DNA from: an uncultured Lachnospiraceae bacterium
Lineage (GTDB): Bacteria; Bacillota; Clostridia; Lachnospirales; Lachnospiraceae
DNA: 64,000 nt
Reading direction: 5' to 3'
Assembly (NCBI GenBank): GCA_910588815.1
Contig: CAJUQY010000011.1
Location: 8,745-72,744, forward strand
Shown piece by piece: positions 26,246-34,280 of the stretch (the first letter of the stretch is position 1; every line of letters starts with the position of its first letter). Both the position numbers and the translations under genes were made by a program. The notes beneath the pieces are model-generated. The model saw only the letters and a program-made list of their open reading frames with translations. It searched no databases and was not told the origin of the DNA.

Positions 26246-26830
26246 CTATCCTCTAAGCTTCTCCGAATATGCCGCCCTCTGCCCGCCAATATACTTTAAC
26301 CGCGTCCTCGCACACACCACGTGGGCGCTGCCAATGGCCTTCACCTTCATCCGCACCGGAACGGCCACCGCCTGCAGATGCATGCCGATCAGTGTATCTC
26401 CGATGTCGATCCCTGCCTGAGCCTTCACCTCCTCCACAGCCACTGCCTGTGGAAGCCCTTCATAGGCCGCCGTGGCAAAGGAGCCGCCGGCCTTTAGCTG
26501 AGGCACCACATTGACCATGGGAAACCCGTATTTTCCGGCCGCCTCCCTCGGCAAAATCACGGCCCGGTTCAAATGTTCGCAGCACTGAGCCGCCAGATAG
26601 ATCCCTTTCTCCCGGCACGCCTCATAAAACGTTTCAAACAGAGCCTTTCCTATCTCCTCGCTGGACCAGGAACCGATCCTGTGGCCGGCCACCTCGCTGG
26701 AAGAGCAGCCCACCACCAGGATCTCCCCCTCCGAAAGCTCTGCAGCCTCCCAAAGCCCGTCGAACACCTGCCTGGCCTGGCTCTTAATCTCCTCTATATT
26801 GTCAAATGTTTCCTCCGATACGCCGTTCAT
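26246..26830 (-). CDS. DUF436/TIGR01440 family protein (YwlG-like)
   Basis: 194-residue conserved Firmicute protein of unknown biochemical function. Family motifs: EILVVGCSSSEVAGHRIGS near residues 36-54, QCCEHLNRAVI near 82-92, FPMVNVVPQLKAGGSFATAA, and IDIGDTLIGMHLQAVAVPVR. No signal peptide or membrane helix. Often found close to glyA or rpiB in other genomes; here neither adjoins. Confidence 0.9.
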   Translation of the reverse strand: MNGVSEETFDNIEEIKSQARQVFDGLWEAAELSEGEILVVGCSSSEVAGHRIGSWSSEEIGKALFETFYEACREKGIYLAAQCCEHLNRAVILPREAAGKYGFPMVNVVPQLKAGGSFATAAYEGLPQAVAVEEVKAQAGIDIGDTLIGMHLQAVAVPVRMKVKAIGSAHVVCARTRLKYIGGQRAAYSEKLRG

Positions 26831-26975
26831 ATCCGCACTCCTTTTCTATTTCGGCAGAATCATCTCCCTGAGGACAATCATGCCGCAGTTTCCCACACTC
26901 TCCCCCAGCCGTCTCCGGCCCTTTTTCATTATAAACACCGAACACGCCAAATGTAAAGAGAAGAAAGCAAATATC

Positions 26976-27968
26976 TCAGCGGAACCCGTGGGCTTCCAGA
27001 AAGGAAAACACCTTCCCATAATACAGTTCCGGCTCTTTATCCTGCACCTGCACATGGCCTGCCCCCTCCACCATCAGGAGTTCCTTTTCCCCCGACGCTG
27101 CCCCATAAAGCTCTTTGGTCATTTCCGGCGGCACAAACACATCCTCCGTCCCATGAATAAACAACAGCGGGATAGACGTCTGCTCCACCGCCCTCAAAGC
27201 CGAGGCCTCTTTCAGGCTGTATCCGCCCCTAAGCTTCAGCATGAATGACGCGCCGGGAAGCAGGGGAAAGGCCGGCAAATTGGCCCACTCTTTCATCTGC
27301 TTTGCAAACATCTCATAGGCATCTGTGTAAGCGCTGTCCGCCACAATGGCCCTCACTGCTTCCGGCAGTTCCTCCACGCCGGACATCATCAAGGCACAGG
27401 CCGCCCCCATAGACTGTCCATGAATGGCAATTTCCGCTTCCGGATCCTCTGTCAGGATCCATTCCAGCCAGAGCAGATTGTCCAGCCGGTCGATCCAGCC
27501 CATGCCGATAAAATCCCCCTCGCTCTCTCCGCTACAGCGCATGTCCGGAACCAGAATCTGATACCCCTCTTTCGCATACCGGCATGCAATGGGATACATC
27601 TCTTCTTTCCACCCGGTATAGCCATGAAGCAGCAGCACCCATTTATGTCCCGCCGTCTCCGGCTGGTAAAACACCTGTCCTACCAGCCTGTAGCCATCCT
27701 CCGTCGTCACTGTGAGAAGTTCCGAATCAGCCTCCTCCAGCCATTCCTTCGTCTCGTCCCTGGATTCCGCCTGGTTTTCCAGAATGCCGTCTGTCCACAC
27801 CAGTGCTTCCATGCCCTCCTCCGTCAAATCCTCAAAAGCCTGAAGCCTTTCCATCGTCTCCGGCACCAGCGCCACATTCACCAAAATATTGCACGCAGCC
27901 ACATACGCCGCCAAAAGGACTATTGACAGGATAACCAGCGGCTTCTTCCACTTTTTTCTTTTCCCCAT
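26976..27968 (-). CDS. Membrane-anchored alpha/beta hydrolase
   Basis: About 330 residues. An N-terminal membrane helix (PLVILSIVLLAAYVAACNILV) anchors an alpha/beta-hydrolase domain facing outward. Catalytic triad candidates: nucleophile Ser in HGQSMGAACALM, Asp in FIHGTEDVFVP, His in EGAGHVQ. LLLHGYTGWKEEM supplies the oxyanion region. Resembles the BEM46/YqkD group of serine hydrolases; substrate unknown. ATG 27968 is preferred because the upstream in-frame ATG at 27998 lies almost on top of a TATAAT box. Confidence 0.88.
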   Translation of the reverse strand: MGKRKKWKKPLVILSIVLLAAYVAACNILVNVALVPETMERLQAFEDLTEEGMEALVWTDGILENQAESRDETKEWLEEADSELLTVTTEDGYRLVGQVFYQPETAGHKWVLLLHGYTGWKEEMYPIACRYAKEGYQILVPDMRCSGESEGDFIGMGWIDRLDNLLWLEWILTEDPEAEIAIHGQSMGAACALMMSGVEELPEAVRAIVADSAYTDAYEMFAKQMKEWANLPAFPLLPGASFMLKLRGGYSLKEASALRAVEQTSIPLLFIHGTEDVFVPPEMTKELYGAASGEKELLMVEGAGHVQVQDKEPELYYGKVFSFLEAHGFR

Positions 27969-28019
27969 GCCACCCGCCCCTTTTCTTCCCTGTTTCATGT
28001 CTTTATATTATATCACAGT

Positions 28020-28200
28020 TTCCACGCCGGAAAAAGACGGTAATGTGAATCGAGCAGCCTCGGGCAGGGAAGGCTCTTCTCCCTCTCCGCACCTGTGTGC
28101 ACCATAAATGCAATCCCCCGGAGGGATTTTTATCGTATGGGAAATCCAAAGGACTTCCCTATACGACAAAAGAAGATGCCGGATCATTCCGGCACCCTCG
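28020..28200. other. Non-coding spacer with several hairpins
   Basis: No gene is visible between trxA and the hydrolase. It holds a 16-mer CGCCGGAAAAAGACGG (28025-28040) also present at 8921-8936, the 11-mer GCACCTGTGTG shared with 15768-15778, a small palindrome ATCCCCCGGAGGGAT (28113-28127), and an imperfect hairpin TCGTATGGGAA with TTCCCTATACGA (28133-28166). GATGCCGG/CCGGCACC (about 28170-28193) may help end trxA transcription. Confidence 0.45.
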
Positions 28201-28215
28201 GATGAAAACTGGCCC

Positions 28216-28521
28216 CTACAACATAGCAAGGATATCTTCTTTAGGCGCGGCCCCGACGGACTGAGCCTCCACCTCCCCATCCTTCATAACTACCAGTGTG
28301 GGAATACTCATAACGCCAAACTGGGAAGCCAGCTCCGGCTGCTCGTCCACATTGACTTTTCCCACCCGGATATCGGGTCGCTCCTCAGCGATCTCGTCGA
28401 CAACCGGCGATACCATACGGCAAGGGCCGCACCATGCCGCCCAGAAATCCAGCAGCACCGGTTTCCCGCTCTCCAAAACCTCTTTCTGAAAATTGTCCTT
28501 CGTAATTGTAACCACTGACAT
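28216..28521 (-). CDS. trxA: Thioredoxin
   Basis: 101-residue cytoplasmic thiol-disulfide reductant. Active site WCGPC at about residues 30-34 (DFWAAWCGPCRM), cis-Pro loop SIPTLVV near residue 74, and the usual DEQPELA segment. Start ATG follows AAGGAGGG by six bases. No thioredoxin reductase adjoins. Single gene by appearance. Confidence 0.95.
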   Translation of the reverse strand: MSVVTITKDNFQKEVLESGKPVLLDFWAAWCGPCRMVSPVVDEIAEERPDIRVGKVNVDEQPELASQFGVMSIPTLVVMKDGEVEAQSVGAAPKEDILAML

Positions 28522-28708
28522 AAAAATCCCTCCTTGCGTTTTGACATTGCTTTTTCTCAGTATTCACCTTCACTCTCCTGCATATTCGCCGCAGCTCACA
28601 ATCAGTGTCAAAATAATTTATCCCTGGCCACAGCCTCTCCCGGGAACGCACACGACAGTTGTCATTTTTTATAGTTTACTACACTTTCTGCTTTCTGGCA
28701 ATTTATAC

Positions 28709-28737
28709 TTGAAGAATTTTCCTCCAGGCATTACAAT
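28709..28737 (+). promoter_or_regulatory. Promoter for the VOC protein gene
   Basis: TTGAAG (28709-28714) and TACAAT (28732-28737) with a 17-base spacer, about 30 bases upstream of the start codon. Confidence 0.7.
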
Positions 28738-28767
28738 AAAAAAAATAATTGTAAGGAGGCTTCTCTT

Positions 28768-29160
28768 ATGATCAAAAACAGAAAGCACGGCCATATCGGC
28801 CTCGCCACCAACGACGTGGAGAAGGATGCAAAATGGTATATCGACGTACTTGGCTTTGAAGTGATCGGGAAATTCCCCAATGGTTCCGGCAGCAATGTCT
28901 ACTTCCTGAAAAACCGCGATGTGGTCTATGAAATGTATCAGGCCGATCCGCCCCTCTCTCCGGAATCCGCCGGTAAGATTGACCATTACAGCTTCGATTC
29001 CGCCGACATCGAGGCAGACTACAAATACTGTGTAGAACAGGGATGTACGATCACTACAAACGGCATCGAAGAGCTGTCCACCTTCTGGGAAAAGGGCGTC
29101 CGCTATTTCAAAATCGCAAGCCCCACCGGTGAACAGCTGGAATTCTGCCAGATTCTGTAA
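28768..29160 (+). CDS. VOC-family (glyoxalase-like) protein
   Basis: 130-residue metal-dependent vicinal-oxygen-chelate fold protein. HIGLATNDVEKDAKWYIDVLGFEVI at the N-terminus (quoted in part) and SPTGEQLEFCQIL at the C-terminus are the paired beta-alpha-beta ends; His9, His73 and Glu127 are candidate metal ligands. Could be a lactoylglutathione-lyase relative or an isomerase; substrate unknown. ATG follows AAGGAGG by seven bases. Confidence 0.85.
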   Translation: MIKNRKHGHIGLATNDVEKDAKWYIDVLGFEVIGKFPNGSGSNVYFLKNRDVVYEMYQADPPLSPESAGKIDHYSFDSADIEADYKYCVEQGCTITTNGIEELSTFWEKGVRYFKIASPTGEQLEFCQIL

Positions 29161-29197
29161 CGACCTGCGCGAATCAGATTTGCACTGAATTTTGCAC

Positions 29198-29226
29198 TTG
29201 CAATTCTATCATCCATGTATTACAAT
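29198..29226 (+). promoter_or_regulatory. Promoter for the ferredoxin gene
   Basis: TTGCAA (29198-29203) and TACAAT (29221-29226), 17-base spacer, 50 bases upstream of the ferredoxin start. Confidence 0.75.
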
Positions 29227-29275
29227 ACTCACAGATAATATACTATCTTTAAATTAAGAGAAGGAGGATTTTATT

Positions 29276-29446
29276 ATGGCACACGTAATTTCTGACGAAT
29301 GTGTAGCTTGCGGTACCTGCGCTGACGAATGTCCCGTATCCGCAATCACCGAGGGTGACGGAAAGTATGAGATCAACGCTGATGAGTGTGTAGACTGCGG
29401 TTCCTGTGCAGCCGTATGTCCTACAGGCGCCATTTCCGCCGAATAA
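29276..29446 (+). CDS. 2[4Fe-4S] ferredoxin, clostridial type
   Basis: 56-residue electron carrier. Two cluster motifs CxxCxxCxxxCP are complete: Cys9-Cys12-Cys15-Cys19-Pro20 and Cys38-Cys41-Cys44-Cys48-Pro49. Length and the pseudo-twofold repeat are textbook for clostridial ferredoxin used by pyruvate:ferredoxin oxidoreductase and hydrogenase. ATG 29276 follows AAGGAGG by eight bases. It has its own promoter and terminator, consistent with high monocistronic expression. Codon use favours GTA/TGT and looks like that of a highly expressed gene. Confidence 0.96.
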   Translation: MAHVISDECVACGTCADECPVSAITEGDGKYEINADECVDCGSCAAVCPTGAISAE

Positions 29447-29468
29447 TTATCAACATGCGAACATACAG

Positions 29469-29493
29469 AAAACCTGCCGACGGCAGGTTTTTT
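29469..29493 (+). terminator. Rho-independent terminator of the ferredoxin gene
   Basis: AAAACCTGCC and GGCAGGTTTT with a three-base loop, followed by more Ts, 22 bases after the stop codon. Confidence 0.92.
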
Positions 29494-29622
29494 GCATACC
29501 CAGGGTCCTTCTACGGCATACTATACTGAGCGCCGGATCAGTCTGCCACTCAATATAACAAGTATGCGTTACTAACATGGAGCTCCAGAAAGCGGCTCCC
29601 AGAAAGTATAGGAGGACGACTT

Positions 29623-30615
29623 ATGAACATTCTGTTTTATGACACCAAGCCCTATGACAAAGAAACCTTTGAAGAACAGCTCCCCAAATTTCCAGGTATC
29701 ACAATAGATTTTCTGAAAACAGACATCTCTCCCAGGACGGCTCCTCTGGCGAAGGGCTATGACGCCGTCTGCGCCTTTGTCAGCTCCAATTTGGGGACAG
29801 CCACTCTCGATGTACTCCACGAGTGCAACATCCGCCTGCTCCTCATGCGCTGTGCCGGCTTCAACAACATCGACCTGGAAACAGCAAAAAAATACGGCAT
29901 GACCATTCTGCGGGTACCGGGCTATTCTCCTGAGGCAGTTGCCGAGCATGCGATCGCGCTGGCATTGGCCGTCAACCGCCATCTTCACAAATCCTATATT
30001 AAAGTGCGAGAAAACAACTTCAGCCTGGTGGGACTTATGGGCTTCAACTTCCATCAAAAAACTGCAGGCATCATCGGCACCGGGAAAATCGGCGCCGCCA
30101 TGGCAAAACTCTGTCACGGTTTTGGTATGAGAGTGCTGGCCTACGACATGCACCGGCACCCTGACCTTGGCTTTGCAGAATATGTGGAACTGGATGATCT
30201 CCTGGCTGCCAGCGACCTGATCTCCCTCCACTGCCCTCTCACGGACTCCACCTATCATCTGATCAACAAAGACACCATTGAGAAAATGAAGGACGGGGTC
30301 ATCTTAATCAACACCTCCCGCGGAGGCCTGATCAAAACGGATGATCTGATTCTCGGCATCCGCGCCAGGAAATTCTTTGGAGTCGGCCTGGATGTCTACG
30401 AGGAAGAGACAAAAAACGTGTTCGAGGACCGTTCCGACGAAATTCTGGAGCACTCTGTCACGGCAAGGCTCCTCTCCTTCCCCAACGTCGTCATCACTTC
30501 CCATCAGGGATTTTTCACCCAGGAGGCGCTGGACGCCATCGCTGATACCACTTTAAACAATGCAAAGGGATACGAGACCGGGAAAATCTCCCCCGGAAAT
30601 GTGGTAAATCCCTAA
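29623..30615 (+). CDS. ldhA: D-lactate dehydrogenase (2-hydroxyacid dehydrogenase family)
   Basis: NADH-dependent reduction of pyruvate to D-lactate, 330 residues. NAD-binding motif GIIGTGKIGAAMAK near residues 147-160. Catalytic Arg in NTSRGGLI (about 234), Glu in DVYEEET (about 263), and His in TSHQGF (about 295). MRCAGFNNID is the D-LDH/fermentative signature. AGGAGG lies upstream of ATG 29623. Likely a fermentation end-product enzyme; a related 2-oxoacid substrate is possible. Confidence 0.92.
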   Translation: MNILFYDTKPYDKETFEEQLPKFPGITIDFLKTDISPRTAPLAKGYDAVCAFVSSNLGTATLDVLHECNIRLLLMRCAGFNNIDLETAKKYGMTILRVPGYSPEAVAEHAIALALAVNRHLHKSYIKVRENNFSLVGLMGFNFHQKTAGIIGTGKIGAAMAKLCHGFGMRVLAYDMHRHPDLGFAEYVELDDLLAASDLISLHCPLTDSTYHLINKDTIEKMKDGVILINTSRGGLIKTDDLILGIRARKFFGVGLDVYEEETKNVFEDRSDEILEHSVTARLLSFPNVVITSHQGFFTQEALDAIADTTLNNAKGYETGKISPGNVVNP

Positions 30616-30632
30616 TCCTTTTGCACGAGACT

Positions 30633-31688
30633 TTAAGAATCCTTCCGCCGCCCCCAGGGAAACCGGCTCTTTTTCATGCTCCGGACCGGCACCCTGGTGG
30701 CCGCCGCCTCACTTTTCTGCCTCTGCACCCGCTGGCAGGCCCGTATGGTCTCATCCAGCTTGCGGTACCGCTCCTCTTCCCGCTCTTCCCTGTCCCTCAT
30801 CAGGTAATTCATTTCCTTTACCAGCTTTTCGGAGACCGTTCCGCCGACTTCTTTACTGAGAATGTCCTGATTTCTGCGAAGCGCTTCCGCCAGCACGTCC
30901 GTCATAATTGTCTGGAACTGCTGCATTTTCTCCGGCGAGGCCGTCAAGGTGCCGCTTTCCACCAGATCCAGGGCTGTCTCCGCGCTTTTCGCCGCCTTCT
31001 GATCTGCCTTTCCCTCATTCCCTTCAGGCTGATTCGCCTCCTGCTTGTCCGTCTCCGCATGTTCGCAGGCGGTCTGCTCCGGCTCCCTATCCGCTTCCCT
31101 TTCCTCCAGGTTTTCCTGCTTTCCGGCCTGTCCAATGCCCTCCGCCAGCTTCCCGGTCATTTTCTCCAGTACCGCCTCTGTCATAGGTCCCGAAGCGCTG
31201 GCCGACAGCCGTCCGGAAAGCTTCTCCAGACGCTCCGTGCGGGCCAGAGAATCCGGGCTCTCCGTTTTCTCTTCCCCGGTCCCGCAGTTATGTAACGCAG
31301 ACATCCCTGATTTATCTCCGGTCTGCCCTTCCAAAACCTGAAACCGCTTCTCTGTATCCTTCAAATCCTCCAAAACCTCCTGCTCTTCTCCTTCTGAAGA
31401 ATCCATACCCGGCGCATTTTCGGGAATATTCGACAATAAAAATCCAGCCTCGTCCGCCTCCACCGGTCCGTACTCTTCCTTCAGACTGGTTTTAATGGCC
31501 TTTAGCTGGTATCCAAGTTCCTTTAATTCTTTTATCCTCTGAAACAGTGCAAGCTGCTTCTCTGTGTAGTAGCGGTGTCCCAACTCGTTCCTGGGTATCT
31601 CCAATTTCAATTCTTCCTCCCAATACCGTAACACATGGGCTTCCACGGAAAGCTTCCGCGAAGCCTCGGAAATTAAATAATGAGTCAA
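30633..31688 (-). CDS. MerR-type HTH protein with long coiled-coil/charged C-terminus
   Basis: 351 residues. N-terminal MerR-like winged helix (LISEASRKLSVEAHVLRYWEEEL and GHRYYTEKQLALFQRIKELKELG, quoted in part), then a long Glu/Lys/Gln-rich region with low sequence complexity (about residues 90-240), a helical segment with coiled-coil character, and a basic tail (KKSRFPWGRRKD). No effector-binding domain of a classical MerR. The layout resembles chromosome-anchoring or structural MerR-like proteins such as RacA rather than a ligand-responsive activator, but no membership is claimed. TTG start ten bases after AAAGGAG. Confidence 0.75.
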   Translation of the reverse strand: MTHYLISEASRKLSVEAHVLRYWEEELKLEIPRNELGHRYYTEKQLALFQRIKELKELGYQLKAIKTSLKEEYGPVEADEAGFLLSNIPENAPGMDSSEGEEQEVLEDLKDTEKRFQVLEGQTGDKSGMSALHNCGTGEEKTESPDSLARTERLEKLSGRLSASASGPMTEAVLEKMTGKLAEGIGQAGKQENLEEREADREPEQTACEHAETDKQEANQPEGNEGKADQKAAKSAETALDLVESGTLTASPEKMQQFQTIMTDVLAEALRRNQDILSKEVGGTVSEKLVKEMNYLMRDREEREEERYRKLDETIRACQRVQRQKSEAAATRVPVRSMKKSRFPWGRRKDS

Positions 31689-31745
31689 TTCAGGAAAGCT
31701 CCTTTCCGATTCCTTCCCGGGCGGATCCCGCCCGGCGATAAGCCC

Positions 31746-31773
31746 ATTATATCAAAACTATGCCGGTTTGCAA
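31746..31773 (-). promoter_or_regulatory. Promoter for the MerR-like gene
   Basis: TTGCAA (31773-31768) and TATAAT (31751-31746) with a 16-base spacer on the minus strand. A GC-rich palindrome, GGGCGGATCCCGCCC (about 31722-31736), sits in the 5' leader. Confidence 0.6.
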
Positions 31774-31778
31774 TGGGT

Positions 31779-32435
31779 TTAATCCGGCTTTTGGCGAGTT
31801 TTTTTCTGATTTTTTCGCGGCTTTGTCGTTTTTTTCCGAATACTGTAGCCAAAGCTTCCCATCGCCCCCGAAAGCCCCCGGTATTCGCCGTGGGAATAGG
31901 CCAGAGGCTTTGCCGCCTCAAAGCAAAAGCGGCCCTTCTCATCCAACAACGCCTCATCCACCAGAATCGCCTTCACAAGGGCCAGGAACATGTGATGGGA
32001 ACCAAGCTCCAAAATCTTTGTCACCCGGCATTCCACATTTACAGGGCTTTCCAGGACAATCGGCGCCTCCACCACGGAGGCAGCTCCCGGCGTCAATCCG
32101 GTCTCCTTCCATTTGTCCACATCCCTGCCGCTTTTCACACCGCAGAAATCCACCGCCCGAACCATGGCCTCCGTGGTAAGATTGACCACAAATTCCCCCG
32201 TCTCCCGGATCATGGGATAGGAATACCGCTCCGGCCGCACGGAAATATAAGCCATGGGCGGATTGGTGCAGACCGTCCCTGTCCAGGCTGCCGTGAACAG
32301 ATTCCGCCGTCCTACTTTGTCCTGGCAGCTTACCAGCACTGCAGGAACCGGGTAGATAAAATTCCCCGGCTTCCAGACGGCCTTTCCCGTCTGCCGTCCC
32401 GGGCCGGTCCTGTTTTTCTCACTATAGCGGTCCAT
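31779..32435 (-). CDS. Flavin reductase-like domain protein
   Basis: 218-residue FMN-binding split-barrel protein. Motifs: YPVPAVLVSCQD, NLFTAAWTGTVCTNPPMAYISVRPERYSY (quoted in part) and GEFVVNLTTEAMVRAVDFCG, the typical flavin reductase-like core. The C-terminus is strongly basic (RKKTTKPRKNQKKTRQKP). ATG 32435 overlaps the dnaB stop codon region and has GGAGA upstream, so it is the last gene of the gdpP-rplI-dnaB operon. Physiological electron acceptor unknown. Confidence 0.87.
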   Translation of the reverse strand: MDRYSEKNRTGPGRQTGKAVWKPGNFIYPVPAVLVSCQDKVGRRNLFTAAWTGTVCTNPPMAYISVRPERYSYPMIRETGEFVVNLTTEAMVRAVDFCGVKSGRDVDKWKETGLTPGAASVVEAPIVLESPVNVECRVTKILELGSHHMFLALVKAILVDEALLDEKGRFCFEAAKPLAYSHGEYRGLSGAMGSFGYSIRKKTTKPRKNQKKTRQKPD

Positions 32436-32436
32436 A

Positions 32437-33768
32437 TTACTTCTCCATATTGACAAATTTCGTATAATCCGGCAGCCATACCAGATTCACCGTCCCCGTA
32501 GGGCCGTTCCTCTGCTTCGCGATGATAATCTCCGCAATATTGGGATTCTCTGTGTCTTTGTTATAATAGTCATCCCGGTAGATAAACATGACCACATCCG
32601 CATCCTGTTCGATGGCTCCCGATTCCCGAAGATCCGAAAGCATGGGCCGTTTGTCATTCCGGCTCTCAACTGCGCGGGAAAGCTGAGACAGAGCAATGAC
32701 CGGCGCCCCCACCTCTCTGGCAAGGGCCTTTAAGGAACGGGAAATCTCCGAAATCTCCTGCTGTCTGTTGTCCGAACTGCGCCTGCTGCCGGACATAAGC
32801 TGCAGATAATCGATAATGATCAAATCCAGACCAAACTCCAGCTTAAATTTCCGGCACTTGGAGCGCAGCTCCGATACGGAAATTCCCGGCGTATCATCGA
32901 TGATCAGCTTAGAATTTCCGATGACCCCCACACTTTCCACCAGCTTTTCCCAATCCGAGTCCGACAGATTGCCTGTCCTCAGGGCCTGGGAATCCACCCG
33001 GGATTCCATGGAAAACAGACGGTTCACCAGCTGTTCCTTCGACATCTCCAGACTGAAGATTGCCGTCGTATAATTTTTCCTGAGGGCCACATGCTGGGCA
33101 ATGTTCAGCACAAAAGCAGTCTTTCCCATAGAGGGGCGGGCCGCCACCAGCACCAAATCCGAAGGCTGCAGGCCGGAAAGCTTGTAGTCCAGATCCGCAA
33201 AACCGGTGGGAATGCCCGTAATGGCGCTCTTATTCCTCGAGGCCATCTCAATTCGCTCCAGGGTATCCAAAACAATCTGGCGGATCGGCGTAAAATCGCC
33301 GCCGGTGCGGTTCTTCAAAAGTTCAAAAACCCGTTTCTCCGTCTCCTCCAGAATCGTATCCAGAGGCTCCGAAGCCATATAGCATTCGTCGGCGATCTCT
33401 TCACTGGTCTTGATCAGCCTCCGGAGCATGGCCTTCTCATAGACAATGGCCGCATACTGCCTGGCATTCACCGAGGTGGCAACTCCCGCAATCAAATCCC
33501 GGAGGAATTCCACGCTGCTGATCTCCGGCGGCGCCTTCTTCTCCCTGAGGCGCTCCTGAAGAGTCACCAGATCCACCGCCTTGCCTTCCGTATACAGCTC
33601 CACCATGGCCTCGAATACGGATCCGAACCGCCTGTCGTAAAAATCGTCGGCATGGATGATTTCCACCGCTGTCACAATGGCATCCCGATCCATAAGCATG
33701 GCCCCTACCACCGACTGTTCTGCTTCCACATTGTGGGGCTGTACCCGCCTGATCAGCACTTCCTCCAT
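32437..33768 (-). CDS. dnaB: Replicative DNA helicase
   Basis: Hexameric 5'-3' helicase at the replication fork, 443 residues. N-terminal primase-interacting domain begins PHNVEAEQSVVGAML. RecA-like core: Walker A ARPSMGKTAFVLN, Walker B DLIIIDYLQLM, and ALSQLSRAVE. ATG 33768 follows AAGGAGG by five bases; six additional upstream residues in the open frame are unlikely to be translated. Classic Firmicute order gdpP-rplI-dnaB. Confidence 0.97.
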   Translation of the reverse strand: MEEVLIRRVQPHNVEAEQSVVGAMLMDRDAIVTAVEIIHADDFYDRRFGSVFEAMVELYTEGKAVDLVTLQERLREKKAPPEISSVEFLRDLIAGVATSVNARQYAAIVYEKAMLRRLIKTSEEIADECYMASEPLDTILEETEKRVFELLKNRTGGDFTPIRQIVLDTLERIEMASRNKSAITGIPTGFADLDYKLSGLQPSDLVLVAARPSMGKTAFVLNIAQHVALRKNYTTAIFSLEMSKEQLVNRLFSMESRVDSQALRTGNLSDSDWEKLVESVGVIGNSKLIIDDTPGISVSELRSKCRKFKLEFGLDLIIIDYLQLMSGSRRSSDNRQQEISEISRSLKALAREVGAPVIALSQLSRAVESRNDKRPMLSDLRESGAIEQDADVVMFIYRDDYYNKDTENPNIAEIIIAKQRNGPTGTVNLVWLPDYTKFVNMEK

Positions 33769-33832
33769 GAATGCCTCCTTACGCAACCCTCCGCGGGCTT
33801 TCCTTCCCTCTGTCTCTTTTTATTGTCTTTTT

Positions 33833-34279
33833 TTATGCCTCTGCCACATGTACCTTGAGCTTCGCCGTCACCTCCCGGTGGAGCTTCACCAGCACCTCAT
33901 GGGTTCCCAAAGTTTTGATGGGCTCCGCAAGCTGCAGCTTCTTCTTGTCCAATTCCATGCCATACTGCGCCTTCGCCGCCGCCGCAATCTCTTTTGTGGA
34001 GACGGAGCCAAAGACCTTTCCCCCTTCTCCCGACTTCACCGCCAGTTCCACTGTACACTCGGAAAGCTTCCCGGCAAAATCCTTGGCCGCCGCAAGCTGC
34101 TCCGCCGCCACCTTGTCCGCATGGGCCTGCTGAAGCTTTAAATCATTCAAATTTTTCGCATTGGCCGCCACTCCCAGCTTTTTCGGCAGGATATAATTCC
34201 TCGCATATCCATCGTTTACCTTTACGATCTCACCTTTTTTTCCCAGGGACTTTACATCCTCCAACAATACAACTTCCAT
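33833..34279 (-). CDS. rplI: 50S ribosomal protein L9
   Basis: 148-residue rRNA-binding protein at the base of the L1 stalk. N-terminal domain [19 protein letters not shown] and [15 protein letters not shown], connecting helix, and C-terminal domain [16 protein letters not shown] 34279 lies nine bases after GGAGGAG, which overlaps the gdpP stop. Confidence 0.97.
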   Translation of the reverse strand: MEVVLLEDVKSLGKKGEIVKVNDGYARNYILPKKLGVAANAKNLNDLKLQQAHADKVAAEQLAAAKDFAGKLSECTVELAVKSGEGGKVFGSVSTKEIAAAAKAQYGMELDKKKLQLAEPIKTLGTHEVLVKLHREVTAKLKVHVAEA

Positions 34280-34280
34280 C

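Noticed and set aside
29447..29622. Rex operator upstream of the D-lactate dehydrogenase gene
   Set aside because: No TTGTTAA-N6-TTAACAA-like palindrome was found in the spacer.
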